Of a DNA stretch of 64,000 bases, positions 34,864 to 44,204 are shown piece by piece. The position numbers and the translations under genes were made by a program. Below the pieces are notes generated by a model. The model saw only the letters and a program-made list of their open reading frames with translations, was not told the DNA's origin and searched no databases. The stretch is taken from positions 1 through 64,000 of the forward strand of contig JAWLBM010000018.1 of NCBI GenBank assembly GCA_041687675.1, given 5' to 3'. The first letter of the stretch is position 1; each line of letters begins with the position of its first letter. Source of the DNA: JAWLBM01 sp041687675. GTDB taxonomy: Bacteria; Pseudomonadota; Alphaproteobacteria; Rhizobiales; Pleomorphomonadaceae.

Positions 34864-35909
34864 GGCTCGTCGTCTCCACTGTCGGAGCGGGCGGCCCGCC
34901 TCAGGGCCGACTGTTCCCGCATCCACTCCCTGATCGGCTTGGCCGGCGTCCCGACCACGCGGGCGCCCGGCGGCACGTCGTCCTTCACGCTGGAGGCGCC
35001 GGCGATCTGTGCACCGGCGCCGATCTTCAGGTGCCCCGCAAGGCCCGCCTGCCCGCCCATCGCCACGAAGTCGCCGAGCACGGTGGACCCGGCGATCCCG
35101 GTCTGCGACACCAGCACGCAATGCCGGCCGACGATGACGTTGTGGCCGATCTGCACCTGATTGTCGATCTTGGTCCCCTCGCCGATGATCGTGTCGCGGT
35201 TCGAGCCGCGGTCGATCGTCGTGTTGGCGCCGATCTCCACGTCGTCCTGGATCACCACGCGGCCGATCTGCGGCACCTTGAGGTGCCCGCTCGGGCCCAT
35301 GGCGAAGCCGAAGCCGTCCTGGCCGATGCGGCAGCCGGGATGGATGATGACCCGGTTGCCGACCAGCGCATGCTGCACCGTGGCGCCCGGACCGACATGG
35401 CCGTCCCGGCCGACGCGCACGTCGTGGCCGATCACCGCTCCGGCGCACACGACCGTGCCGCGGCCGATCTCGGCCCGCGGGCCGATCGCCGCCCCGGGCT
35501 CGACGGTGACGCCCTCCTTGAGGCGGGCGGTCGGGTCGACGTGGGCGGCCGGCGACACGCCCGCCGTGCCGAGCGGCCCCTCGAGCCGGGTCGCCGCGGG
35601 ATAGAGGGCCTGCAGGACGAGCGCCATCGCCCGGTAGGGGTCCTTGGCCACCACCAGCGTCAGGCCCTGAGGCGCCGCGGACGCGTGCTTCTCCGCGCAG
35701 ATGCAGATGCTGGCCGAGGTCATCCGGAATTGCGGAAGGTAGCGCGGGTTGTCGAGGAAGGTGAGATCCCCCTCGCCGGCGTGGTCGAGCGGCGCCACCC
35801 GCCGCACCAAGGTCGACGGGTCCCCCGCCGCGACGCGGCCGCCGGAGAGTTTCGCCACGTCCTCCGCCGTCAGCGGGCTTGGCTCGGGGAAGAAGGCGGG
35901 ATCGGGCAT
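34860..35909 (-). CDS. lpxD: UDP-3-O-(3-hydroxyacyl)glucosamine N-acyltransferase
   Basis: A 349-residue acyltransferase. The N-terminal uridine-binding domain (1-~110) contains GDLTFLDNPRYLPQF. It is followed by a left-handed beta-helix with hexapeptide repeats (GAVIGHDVRVGRDGHVGPGA and similar) and a C-terminal helix. The catalytic His lies in NQVQIGHNVIVGRH. It adds the second 3-hydroxyacyl chain, N-linked, to lipid A precursor. It overlaps fabZ by 4 nt and follows bamA after a 98-nt gap with a strong hairpin. Confidence 0.95.
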   Translation of the reverse strand: MPDPAFFPEPSPLTAEDVAKLSGGRVAAGDPSTLVRRVAPLDHAGEGDLTFLDNPRYLPQFRMTSASICICAEKHASAAPQGLTLVVAKDPYRAMALVLQALYPAATRLEGPLGTAGVSPAAHVDPTARLKEGVTVEPGAAIGPRAEIGRGTVVCAGAVIGHDVRVGRDGHVGPGATVQHALVGNRVIIHPGCRIGQDGFGFAMGPSGHLKVPQIGRVVIQDDVEIGANTTIDRGSNRDTIIGEGTKIDNQVQIGHNVIVGRHCVLVSQTGIAGSTVLGDFVAMGGQAGLAGHLKIGAGAQIAGASSVKDDVPPGARVVGTPAKPIREWMREQSALRRAARSDSGDDEP

Positions 35910-35953
35910 CGGCTCACTCCGCGGGCGCCGTCGCGGTCAGGCCCGCAAACGAG

Positions 35954-35981
35954 CCGGCCGCCGCGGTGAAGCGGCGGCCGG
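35954..35981 (-). terminator. Hairpin between bamA and lpxD
   Basis: CCGGCCGCCGC-GGTGAA-GCGGCGGCCGG is a perfect 11-bp stem. On the minus strand it lies 26 nt after the bamA stop and 45 nt before lpxD and is followed by CTCGTTTGC. It is probably a partial terminator or processing site that lets bamA and lpx expression differ. Confidence 0.6.
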
Positions 35982-36007
35982 TTCGGGTTTCGGATGTCCG
36001 GCGCGGA

Positions 36008-38368
36008 TCAGAACCGGGTGCCGCCGGAGAAGCGGAAGATCTCGGTCTCGTCCTCGTCGTTCTTCAGCACCGGGTAGGCCAAGTCGGCGCGGAGCAGCCC
36101 GAAGGGCGACTCCCAGAGGATGCCGAGACCGACCGAGGCGCGGACCTCGAAGTCGTCCGACACCACAGAGGCGCCGCGATCGGCGGCGGTGTCCTTGTCC
36201 ACGTCCCACAGCGCGCCGGCGTCGGCGAACAGGGCGCCCGAGAAGCCGAACTCCTTCGAGATGAAGGGCATCGGGAAGATCGTCTCGGCGGTGGCGGCCG
36301 TGTAGAACTGGCCGCCGAGCAGGTAGCCGGTCGTGCTGTCGCGCGGGCCGAAGCCCTCCGAGGCGAAGCCGCGCACCGTCTCGCCGCCGAGCCGGAAGTG
36401 ATCCATGAAGCGCAGGTCCTCGCCGAGGCCCATCACATGGCCGCCCTTCACGCCGATGTGGCCGATGAGGTCGTAGTCGACCGAGAGCTGGGTGTAGTAG
36501 TCGGCCTTGACCGTTGTGCGGATGAAGCTGACGTCGCCGCCGACGCCGGCGAACTCCTGGTTGAACGAGGCGAATATGCCCTCGCGCGGATAGCGCCTGC
36601 TGTCCAGGGTGTCGTAGGTCAGGTTGTAGCCGATCGAGGACACCAGCGTCTCTCCCTCGTCGGCGACGTCGAAGCCCTCGATCCGGTCATCGATGATGTT
36701 GTCGTTGATGTCGCGGTTGATGTTCGAGATTTCCTGGTTGTAGATCGAGTAGCGGGCCCCGACGGTGAGCTCGTCGTTGATCGGGACGGAGAAGCGGATC
36801 GCGCCGCCCTTCACCGTCTCGTCGTAGGGGTGGATCAGGTCGCCCTGGTCGTACTGGCGCTGGTAGAGGTCGAAGCCGGCCGCGAGCCGCTGGCCCAGGA
36901 AGAAGGGCTCGGTAAAGGAGAGCTCGTAGCTTTCGCCGTCGCTGCCGCGGCCGACCGCGGCGCGCACATATTGGCCGCGGCCGAGAAGGTTCCGCTCGCT
37001 GATCGAAAGCTCGACGATGACGCCGTCGCTGGTCGAGTAGCCGGCGCCGACCGAGATCTCGCCGGTCGACTGGTCCTCGACCTGCACGTTGACGACCACC
37101 CGGTCGGGCGCCGAGCCGGGCTCGGAAAAGATCCGCACGGTCTTGAAGAAACCGAGGTTCCGCAGGCGTCGCTCGGCCTTCTCGATCAGCACCTGGTTGT
37201 AGGCGTCACCCTCGGCGACGTCGAACTCGCGCCGGATCACGTAGTCGCGCGTGCGGGTGTTGCCGATGATGTTGATGCGCTCGATGTAGGCGCGCGGACC
37301 CTCGTCGATGAAGTAGGTGATCGAGATGGTCCGGTTGGTGTAGTCGCGCTCGCCGCGCGGGCGGACCTGGACGAAGGCGTAGCCGCGGGCGGCGACGGCC
37401 GTGGTCAGTTCCTCGAGGGTCTGCTCCACCTCGCGGGCGCTGTAGACGTCGCCCGGGCGCGTCTCGGCGAGGCCGCGAAGCGCTTCCGGATCGACTTCGC
37501 TGAGCGTGGTCTCCACGTCGATGTCGCCGTAGGTGTACTGCTCGCCTTCCTCCACCGTGAAGGTGATGAAGAAGCCGTTCTGCTCGCGGTCGAAGTCGGC
37601 CACCGCCGAGATGATGCGGAAGTCGGCGTAGCCGCGATTGTAGTAGAAGCGGCGCAGCGCCTCCTGGTCGGCATTGAGTCGGTCGGGGTCGTAGTTGTCC
37701 GACGACTTCAGCCAGCCGAGGATGCCGGCCTCCTTGGTCGCGATCACGTCCTGCAGGCGACCGTCCGAATAGGCCTGGTTGCCGACGAAGGTGATGCGAT
37801 TGACCTCGGTGCGCGGGCCCTCGTCGATCCTGAACACGAGATCGACGCGGTTGGCGGCGTTGTCGATGATCTGCGGCTCCACGGTCGCGTTGTAGCGACC
37901 GGTCCGGCGGTAGAGTTCGAGAATGCGCTGGACGTCGGACTGCACCTTCGCCTCGGTCAGCACCGAGCGCGGCTGCAGCTCCACGATCGCGGCGAGGGCC
38001 TCGTCGTCGTGCCGCTCGTTGCCCTCGAAGGCGACGCGGGTGATGACCGGGTTCTCGACCACGGTCACGACGAGCGCCCCGCCCTGCTGCGAGATCTGGA
38101 CGTCGGAGAACAGGCCCGTCGCGAACAGCGCCTTGATCGAGTCGTCGATGTCGGCCGCGCCGAAGGTCCGGCCCGGTTGGATCGTGACGTAGGAGCGGAT
38201 CGTCTCCGGCTCCACCCGGGTTGCGCCGTTGACCACGATCTGGCTGACGACGGCGGCCCTGGCCCACTCGGCGCCCACCCCCGGAAGATCGGCCCCGACC
38301 ACCGGGGCGATGCCCGTGATCGCCGCCGACAGGAGGAGGACCTTGTTCCAGTTCTTGAAGGAGCGCAT
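36008..38368 (-). CDS. bamA: Outer-membrane protein assembly factor BamA
   Basis: A 786-residue Omp85 protein. The signal peptide is WNKVLLLSAAITGIAPVVGA-like at residues ~8-27. Five POTRA domains cover about 40-440 (the first begins VVSQIVVNGATRVEPETIRS), followed by the 16-strand barrel. The barrel contains GMxFG/VRGF-type loop 6 motifs, here GGETVRGFASEGFGPR, and ends in RFSGGTRF with a C-terminal Phe, the beta-signal. BamA inserts beta-barrel proteins into the outer membrane, including the porin at 50040. It lies between rseP and lpxD, the standard order, with its own candidate promoter. Confidence 0.96.
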   Translation of the reverse strand: MRSFKNWNKVLLLSAAITGIAPVVGADLPGVGAEWARAAVVSQIVVNGATRVEPETIRSYVTIQPGRTFGAADIDDSIKALFATGLFSDVQISQQGGALVVTVVENPVITRVAFEGNERHDDEALAAIVELQPRSVLTEAKVQSDVQRILELYRRTGRYNATVEPQIIDNAANRVDLVFRIDEGPRTEVNRITFVGNQAYSDGRLQDVIATKEAGILGWLKSSDNYDPDRLNADQEALRRFYYNRGYADFRIISAVADFDREQNGFFITFTVEEGEQYTYGDIDVETTLSEVDPEALRGLAETRPGDVYSAREVEQTLEELTTAVAARGYAFVQVRPRGERDYTNRTISITYFIDEGPRAYIERINIIGNTRTRDYVIRREFDVAEGDAYNQVLIEKAERRLRNLGFFKTVRIFSEPGSAPDRVVVNVQVEDQSTGEISVGAGYSTSDGVIVELSISERNLLGRGQYVRAAVGRGSDGESYELSFTEPFFLGQRLAAGFDLYQRQYDQGDLIHPYDETVKGGAIRFSVPINDELTVGARYSIYNQEISNINRDINDNIIDDRIEGFDVADEGETLVSSIGYNLTYDTLDSRRYPREGIFASFNQEFAGVGGDVSFIRTTVKADYYTQLSVDYDLIGHIGVKGGHVMGLGEDLRFMDHFRLGGETVRGFASEGFGPRDSTTGYLLGGQFYTAATAETIFPMPFISKEFGFSGALFADAGALWDVDKDTAADRGASVVSDDFEVRASVGLGILWESPFGLLRADLAYPVLKNDEDETEIFRFSGGTRF

Positions 38369-38441
38369 GTGCTACTCGAACCCGTTTCAACTGCTGCCAA
38401 GAACCACGTCGGACCCGCTCGGGGCGGAGTCGCGACGCTCG

Positions 38442-38469
38442 TTTTTACAGTGTCCGCCGGGCCTTGCAA
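38442..38469 (-). promoter_or_regulatory. Candidate sigma-70 promoter of bamA
   Basis: TTGCAA (38464-38469) and TAAAAA (38442-38447) on the minus strand are separated by 16 nt, 74 bp before the bamA ATG. The rseP-bamA gap is 166 bp, so an internal promoter is plausible. Confidence 0.4.
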
Positions 38470-38534
38470 GCCAGTGAGCCGGCACCTTGGACCTTTTCCC
38501 GCGCCACCGTGGCGACCGGGCAACTTTCTCCCGA

Positions 38535-39653
38535 TCAGCCCGTCGCGATCCGAATCAGGTCGTTCATGGTGCCGAACACCATCAGCATGATGACGATGGC
38601 GAACCCGATCTTGAACCCGACGTTCTGCGCCCTCTCGGACAGCGGCTTTCCGCGCACCGCCTCGATGGCGTAGTAAACGAGATGTCCACCGTCCAGCAAC
38701 GGGATGGGGAAAAGGTTAAGCAAACCGATCGAAACCGAAAGAACTGCGGCAAGGTTAATGAGCGGTAACCAGCCCAGTTGCGCCGCCTGACCGGAAAGCT
38801 TGGCGATGCCGATGGGGCCGCCGATCTGGTCCGCCGACTCGCGCCCGACGATGATCTTTCCAAGATAGCCGAGCGTCGTGGTGACGACGCGCCAGCTCTC
38901 GGTGACGCCGACGCCGACGGCCTCGAGCGGCCCGTAGCGGATCATCCGCACTTCGGTCGGCTCGTGCTGCACGCCGAGAAGGCCGACCCGCTGCGTGTTG
39001 CCGAGCCGGTCCTCGATCTCCTCGGTGCGCGGCGTCGCCTCGAGGACGATCCGCTCGCCGCCGCGCTCCACCTCGACTTCGAGCCGCTCGCCGGCCGACA
39101 CGAAGACGATGCGCTGGACGTCCTGGAAGCCAGGGGTCGGCGTGCCGTTGATCGAGACGATCAGGTCGCCCGGCTGCAGGCCGGCCTCGGCCGCCGCGCT
39201 GTCCGGGTTCACCTTGCTGACGACGGGGGTCGTTTCCGGGCGGCCGGCGATGCCGAACAGGAGAGCGTAGATGATGATCGCCAGGATGAAGTTGGCGATC
39301 GGTCCGGCGGCGACGATGGCGGCCCGCCGCCAGACCGGCATGCTCTGGAAGGCGCCCGGCTGCGAGGCCACCGCCTTGTCATGACCCGGCGCGCTCGCCG
39401 CGTTGGCGTCGTCGATGAAGCGCACATAGCCGCCAAGCGGCAGCGCCCCGACGCGCCAGCGGGTCCCGTGCCGGTCGTTGAAGCCGACCAGTTCCGGCCC
39501 GAAGCCGACCGAGAAGGCCTCCACCTTCACCCCGCACCAGCGGGCGACGAGGAAGTGCCCCAGTTCGTGGAAGAAAACCACGATGGTCAGCACCAGGAGG
39601 AAGGCCGGAATGGCGATGGCGAGCGAACCGCCCCAGGAGGAGATGAATTCCAT
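38535..39653 (-). CDS. rseP: RIP zinc metalloprotease RseP
   Basis: A 372-residue site-2 protease from ATG 39653. The zinc motif HELGH is at residues 29-33 in the first helix, one PDZ domain occupies about 130-205 (SKVNPDSAAAEAGLQPGDLI), and the third-ligand motif LFPIPLLDGGHLV lies near residue 315. About four membrane segments are present. It performs intramembrane cleavage of anti-sigma factors and of remnant signal peptides. Only one PDZ is evident, whereas E. coli RseP has two. It sits between dxr and bamA as in most Alphaproteobacteria. Confidence 0.94.
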   Translation of the reverse strand: MEFISSWGGSLAIAIPAFLLVLTIVVFFHELGHFLVARWCGVKVEAFSVGFGPELVGFNDRHGTRWRVGALPLGGYVRFIDDANAASAPGHDKAVASQPGAFQSMPVWRRAAIVAAGPIANFILAIIIYALLFGIAGRPETTPVVSKVNPDSAAAEAGLQPGDLIVSINGTPTPGFQDVQRIVFVSAGERLEVEVERGGERIVLEATPRTEEIEDRLGNTQRVGLLGVQHEPTEVRMIRYGPLEAVGVGVTESWRVVTTTLGYLGKIIVGRESADQIGGPIGIAKLSGQAAQLGWLPLINLAAVLSVSIGLLNLFPIPLLDGGHLVYYAIEAVRGKPLSERAQNVGFKIGFAIVIMLMVFGTMNDLIRIATG

Positions 39654-39773
39654 ATGCGCAATCCAATCTTCGTCACGCGGGGCCGCAACCACCGGATTCG
39701 TGGGCGGCCCCGGTTATCCTATAGCAGTCGGCTCGCCGTCCGGGCGAGCCCCCGGCCCGATTTCGCGCCGGCG

Positions 39774-41003
39774 TCACGACGGCGCGGCGGTCCGCGCCAC
39801 CACCTCGTCAGCCCGCCGCCGCGCGGCAGCGTCCAGCGCGGCGGCCGCCTCCAGGCTGGTCGGCTCGCCCAGTTCCCCGGCCCGCTCCGCCGCCTCCACG
39901 GTGGCCGAGACCACGAGGGCGATGCCGGTGAAGCCGATCCGCCGGTCGAGGAAGGCCGCGACCGCCACTTCATTGGCCGCGTTCAGCACGCAGGGCGCGC
40001 CGCCGCCCCGCGCCATCGCCGCCTCGGCCAGCGCCAGGCAGCGGAAGCGGGCGCGGTCCGGCGCCTCGAAGGTCATCTGGCCGAGCGCCGCGAGGTCGAG
40101 CGGCTTGACCGGCACGGGCCGCCGCTCGGGCCAGGCCAGGCAGTAGCCGATCGGCGTGCGCATGTCCGGCGAGCCCAACTCGGCGAGCAGGGAGCCGTCG
40201 CTGTAGCGCACCAGCCCGTGGATCACCGACTGCGGATGGACGAGGACGCCGAGACGGTCCGCGCCGACCCCGAACAGGTGGTGCGCCTCGATCAACTCGA
40301 GGCCCTTGTTCATCAGCGTCGCCGAGTCGATGGTGATCTTGCGGCCCATCGACCAGTTCGGGTGCCTGAGCGCCATCTCCGGCGTCACCCGCTCCAGCGC
40401 CGCGGCGCCGAGTTCGCGGAAGGGGCCGCCCGACGCGGTGAGGATGATCTCCGTCACCTCGTCCATGTTGCGCGTCTCCAGCACCTGGAAGATCGCGTTG
40501 TGCTCGCTGTCGACGGGGAGGATCCTCACCCCGCGCGCCGCCGCAGCCCGCGTGTAGAGCCCGCCGGCGCAGACCAGCGTCTCCTTGTTGGCGAGGGCGA
40601 TGGTCCGCGCCGCGTCGAGGGCGGCCACCGAGGGAGCCAGGCCCGCCGCGCCGACGATCGCCGACACCGACACGTCCACCGGCCGCGACGCCGCCTCCAC
40701 GACGGCCGCAGGGCCGGCGCCCGTCTCGATGCCGCTGCCGGCGAGGCGCTCGGCGAGTTCGGCGCGCCGCGACGGGTCGGCGACCACGGCGACCCGCGCG
40801 CCGACCGCCCGCGCCTGCTCGGCGAGCTTCGCCGCGTCGGACCCGGCGACCAGCGCCTCGACGACATAGCGCCCCGGCTCGCGGGCGACCACGTCGAGCG
40901 TGCTCGCGCCGATCGAGCCCGTCGAGCCCAGGAGGCTGATGCGGATCGGGCCCGCGGCCGGCGCGGCGCGGTCGGGACCCGGATGTCGGACCGTCTCGTT
41001 CAT
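39774..41003 (-). CDS. dxr: 1-deoxy-D-xylulose-5-phosphate reductoisomerase
   Basis: A 409-residue enzyme. The NADPH motif GSTGSIG is at 26-32, followed by IALANKETLVCAG; the metal and substrate motifs are LPVDSEHNAIFQ (Asp/Glu ligands), TASGGPFRE and HPNWSMGRKITIDSATLMNK. It converts DXP to MEP, the committed step of the non-mevalonate isoprenoid route, which supplies the substrate of UppS encoded two genes upstream. Seven nt separate its ATG from the cdsA stop. Confidence 0.96.
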   Translation of the reverse strand: MNETVRHPGPDRAAPAAGPIRISLLGSTGSIGASTLDVVAREPGRYVVEALVAGSDAAKLAEQARAVGARVAVVADPSRRAELAERLAGSGIETGAGPAAVVEAASRPVDVSVSAIVGAAGLAPSVAALDAARTIALANKETLVCAGGLYTRAAAARGVRILPVDSEHNAIFQVLETRNMDEVTEIILTASGGPFRELGAAALERVTPEMALRHPNWSMGRKITIDSATLMNKGLELIEAHHLFGVGADRLGVLVHPQSVIHGLVRYSDGSLLAELGSPDMRTPIGYCLAWPERRPVPVKPLDLAALGQMTFEAPDRARFRCLALAEAAMARGGGAPCVLNAANEVAVAAFLDRRIGFTGIALVVSATVEAAERAGELGEPTSLEAAAALDAAARRRADEVVARTAAPS

Positions 41004-41010
41004 GGCGCGG

Positions 41011-41880
41011 TCACCATACCAGAAGCCCGAGCGCCGCGTCCGCCCCGCCGGTCCGGGCGAGCCCGATCGCCGCGGCCAGCACGAGGGCGGCCACGAGGCC
41101 GTCCACCCGGTCCATGATGCCGCCGTGGCCGGGGATCAGCCGGCCGGAATCCTTGACGCCGAAGTGACGCTTCATCGCCGACTCGCCGAGGTCGCCCACC
41201 TGCGAGACGGCGGAGAGCGCGAGCGCCACGAGGCCGAGCGCGACCGGGTCCCGGTCGCTCAGCAGCAGGCCGGCAAGAACCCCGATCAGCACGGCCGCCG
41301 TGGCGCCGCCGATCGCCCCCGACCAGGTCTTCTTCGGCGAGAAGCGCGGCGCCAGCTTGGGGCCGCCAAGGCGACGGCCGGCAAAGTAGGCGGCGCTGTC
41401 GGTCGCCCAGACCACCAGGAAGACGAACAGGATGGCCTGCAAGCCGGCGGACAGGACGCCGGTCGCATCGCCCCCGCGCAGGGCGACCGCGGCGATGCCC
41501 GGCAACCCCGCGTAGAGGACGCCGGCGCCGAGCCAGCGCATCGGCCGGTCGACCGTCCCGAACAGCCAGACGACGAAGGCGACCGCGGCGACGGCCGCCA
41601 GCGAGACCAGCGGCTGGCCGAAGGAGGCGACCACGCTGACGCCGACGAAGGCGATCGCCGCCCGGTCGGCCATCCGGGCCGCATAGGGCCCGGACATCTT
41701 CGTCCACTCGAGCAGGATCAGCGAGGAGGCGATGCCGACGACGACCGCGAACACCCAGCCGCCCAGCCACAGGGCGCCGCCGGCGATGGCGACCATGACC
41801 ACGGCGGAGGCGAGCCTCACCCTGAGGTCGGAGGCCGGCCTGGCCACGTCCGGCGGGCGCGGGCCGTCCGGTCCGCTCAC
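41011..41880 (-). CDS. cdsA: Phosphatidate cytidylyltransferase
   Basis: A 289-residue membrane enzyme starting at GTG 41880, which overlaps the uppS stop as GTGA. About seven hydrophobic segments are present. The CDS signature is in the C-terminal third: SPKKTWSGAIGG, then SQVGDLGESAMKRHFGVKD and PGHGGIMDRVDGL. It makes CDP-diacylglycerol from phosphatidic acid and CTP for phospholipid synthesis in the inner membrane. Confidence 0.95.
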   Translation of the reverse strand: MSGPDGPRPPDVARPASDLRVRLASAVVMVAIAGGALWLGGWVFAVVVGIASSLILLEWTKMSGPYAARMADRAAIAFVGVSVVASFGQPLVSLAAVAAVAFVVWLFGTVDRPMRWLGAGVLYAGLPGIAAVALRGGDATGVLSAGLQAILFVFLVVWATDSAAYFAGRRLGGPKLAPRFSPKKTWSGAIGGATAAVLIGVLAGLLLSDRDPVALGLVALALSAVSQVGDLGESAMKRHFGVKDSGRLIPGHGGIMDRVDGLVAALVLAAAIGLARTGGADAALGLLVW

Positions 41881-42635
41881 GCCCCGACGCTCGCCTTCAA
41901 TCCGCCGAACCGTCGCTCCCGCGCCAGGTAGGCGTCGATGGCGCGGTCGAAGTCCTCCGGCCGGAAGTCGGGCCAATAGGTCTCGACGAACACGAATTCG
42001 GCGTAGGCCGCCTGCCACATCAGGAAGTTGGAGAGGCGCTCCTCGCCGCTGGTGCGGATGATGAGGTCCGGGTCCGGGATGCCGGCCGTATCGAGGCGGG
42101 CGGCGAGCGTCTCCTCGGTGATCTCCCGCGGCGTCAGCAGGCCCGCCTCCACGTCGGTCGCCAGGGCGCGGGCGGCGCGGGCGATCTCGTTGCGGGCGCC
42201 GTAGTTGAACGCGACCACGAGCTGGAGGCCGGTGTTGCCCCGGGTGGTGCCCTCGGCCTCGTCGAGGAGAACGGCGATGTCGCGCGGCAGGTTGGCGCGC
42301 TCGCCGATCACCTTGATGCGGACGTTGGCCTTGTGCACCTCGGCGAGGTCGCGGCGGATGAAGTGCTTGAGCAGCCCCATCAACTCGCCGACCTCCTCGG
42401 CGGGCCGGGTCCAGTTCTCCGAGGAGAAGGCGTAGAGCGTCAGCACCTCGATGCCGGTCTCGCCGGCATGGCGCACCACGTCGCGCAGCGCCTGCACGCC
42501 GCGGCGGTGCCCCTCGGCGCGCGGCAAGCCGCGGGCCCTCGCCCAGCGGCCGTTCCCGTCCATGATGATCGCGACATGCCTTGGCAAGCGTTGGGGCTCG
42601 GCAAAGTCGGTGCGCACGGCATCCAAAGTCGTCAT
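41877..42635 (-). CDS. uppS: Undecaprenyl diphosphate synthase (cis-prenyltransferase)
   Basis: A 252-residue enzyme. The catalytic Asp26 is in IIMDGNGRWARARGLPR, and the signature DLIIRTSGEERLSNFLMWQ lies near residue 195. YAFSSENWTRP is the FPP-binding stretch. It adds isopentenyl units to farnesyl diphosphate to give the C55 carrier used for peptidoglycan and O-antigen. It overlaps cdsA by 4 nt and follows frr after 82 nt. Confidence 0.96.
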   Translation of the reverse strand: MTTLDAVRTDFAEPQRLPRHVAIIMDGNGRWARARGLPRAEGHRRGVQALRDVVRHAGETGIEVLTLYAFSSENWTRPAEEVGELMGLLKHFIRRDLAEVHKANVRIKVIGERANLPRDIAVLLDEAEGTTRGNTGLQLVVAFNYGARNEIARAARALATDVEAGLLTPREITEETLAARLDTAGIPDPDLIIRTSGEERLSNFLMWQAAYAEFVFVETYWPDFRPEDFDRAIDAYLARERRFGGLKASVGA

Positions 42636-42717
42636 GCTTTCCTCGAGCGTTCCGGCATCGGAGGGATCAAATGCGCAGCACTCCGCCGAAAATGCGGCCG
42701 TCCCCGCTGGGCGCGGA

Positions 42718-43278
42718 TCAGACCTGCATGATCTCCTGTTCCTTCGTCGCCAGCATCCTGTCCACCTCGGCCACGGTCTCGTCCGTCAGCTTCTGGACCT
42801 TGTCGGCGTAGGAGCGGGCCACGTCCTCGGACAACAGTCCCTCCTTCTCCAGCTCCTTCAGCTCGTCCATGCCGTCGCGGCGGACGTGCCGGACGGACAC
42901 CTTGGTCGCCTCGGCATACTTGTGGGCCAGCTTCACCAGTTCCTTGCGGCGCTCGGTGTTGAGTTCCGGGATCGGCAGTCGCAGCAGCGTTCCTTCGGTG
43001 ATCGGATTGAGGCCGAGGGACGACTCGCGGATGGCCTTCTCCACGGCGCCCACCATCGACTTGTCCCAGACCTGGACCGACAACATCCTGGACTCTGGCA
43101 CACTGATCGTTGCCACCTGGTTGAGAGGCATCGTCGAGCCGTAGGCGTTGACCACGACCGGATCGAGCAGGCTGGTGTGCGCACGACCGGTTCTCAGACC
43201 CGAGAGCTCGTTCTTGAAGACGCTGATCGCGCCCTGCATGCGACGCTGCAGGTCGCTGAGATCGAAGTCTTCGGACAT
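42718..43278 (-). CDS. frr: Ribosome recycling factor
   Basis: A 186-residue RRF, the standard length. The N-terminal part of the three-helix bundle contains FKNELSGLRTGRAHTSLLDP. The hinge and small domain include VWDKSMVGAVEKAIRES and EGTLLRLPIPELNTERRKEL. With EF-G it splits the post-termination ribosome. The gene lies 43 nt after pyrH on the same strand. Confidence 0.96.
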   Translation of the reverse strand: MSEDFDLSDLQRRMQGAISVFKNELSGLRTGRAHTSLLDPVVVNAYGSTMPLNQVATISVPESRMLSVQVWDKSMVGAVEKAIRESSLGLNPITEGTLLRLPIPELNTERRKELVKLAHKYAEATKVSVRHVRRDGMDELKELEKEGLLSEDVARSYADKVQKLTDETVAEVDRMLATKEQEIMQV

Positions 43279-43321
43279 GGACAGTCACCTCGGTCGTTCG
43301 GCGGGCCGTTCCGCGCGGCCC

Positions 43322-44038
43322 TCAGTCGGAGATGATGGTCGAGCGGCCGCGGCCGAGCAGCACGTCGACGAAGGAACCCGACTCGTGGACGGAAAACACG
43401 ATTACCGGAATACGGTTGTCGCGAGCAAGCGCTATCGCCGCGGCATCCATGACCTGGAGATTGCGCGCCAGGACGTCCTGGTGGCTGAGCCGGTCGAAGC
43501 GCACGGCCTGCGGGTCCTTCTTCGGGTCGGCGGAGTAGACACCGTCCACCTGCGTGCCCTTCAACAGCGCGTCGCAGCCCATTTCGGCAGCCCGGAGGGC
43601 GGCGCCGGAGTCGGTGGTGAAGAAGGGATTGCCGGTGCCGCCGGCGAAGATGACCACCTTGTTCTCGGCGAAATGCCGCATGGCCTCGCGCTGGGTGAAG
43701 GTCTCGCACAGCGCGGGAATGGCGATGGCCGACACCACCACCGCCGGAACGCCGAGGCGATCCACCGCCGAGCGCATGGCGAGCGAATTCATCACGGTCG
43801 CCAGCATGCCGAGGTAGTCGCCGGTGGTGCGGTCGCCGCCTTCGGCCGCCACCGAGACGCCGCGGAAGATGTTGCCGCCGCCGACGACCACGCCGATCTG
43901 CACGCCGAGCCGGTGCGCCTCGACGATCTCGGCCGCCAGCCGGTTCACCACCTTAGGATCGATTCCGAAGCCGCGGTCGCCCATCAGGGCCTCGCCGGAC
44001 AGCTTCAGGAGAACGCGGCGGTAGATCGGCTCGGACAT
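43322..44038 (-). CDS. pyrH: UMP kinase
   Basis: A 238-residue amino-acid-kinase-fold enzyme. It starts YRRVLLKLSGEALMGDRGFG (KLSGEA phosphate loop), then GVVVGGGNIFRG; the substrate and nucleotide region includes NPFFTTDSGAALRA and KGTQVDGVYSADPKKDP. It phosphorylates UMP to UDP for RNA, DNA and UDP-sugar synthesis. It follows tsf after a perfect intrinsic terminator, so it probably has its own promoter in the 119-bp gap. Confidence 0.96.
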   Translation of the reverse strand: MSEPIYRRVLLKLSGEALMGDRGFGIDPKVVNRLAAEIVEAHRLGVQIGVVVGGGNIFRGVSVAAEGGDRTTGDYLGMLATVMNSLAMRSAVDRLGVPAVVVSAIAIPALCETFTQREAMRHFAENKVVIFAGGTGNPFFTTDSGAALRAAEMGCDALLKGTQVDGVYSADPKKDPQAVRFDRLSHQDVLARNLQVMDAAAIALARDNRIPVIVFSVHESGSFVDVLLGRGRSTIISD

Positions 44039-44157
44039 GGTTTCGTCTCCGGTGGCTCGGCGAGCGCGACGCGGCTCGGTGCGACAGGAACAGCCGGATG
44101 GCCGCCTGGATCACCGCCCCGCGCCCGCGTGGCCCCGCCGGCGCGGGACGGTCTCAG

Positions 44158-44185
44158 AAAAAAGGCGCCGGCTTGCGCCGGCGCC
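44158..44185 (-). terminator. Intrinsic terminator after tsf
   Basis: On the minus strand GGCGCCGGC-GCAA-GCCGGCGCC is followed directly by TTTTTT. A perfect 9-bp GC stem, a four-base loop and six T residues make a textbook Rho-independent terminator, 19 nt after the tsf stop. Confidence 0.9.
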
Positions 44186-44204
44186 CGTGTCCCGTGGGAC
44201 CGTC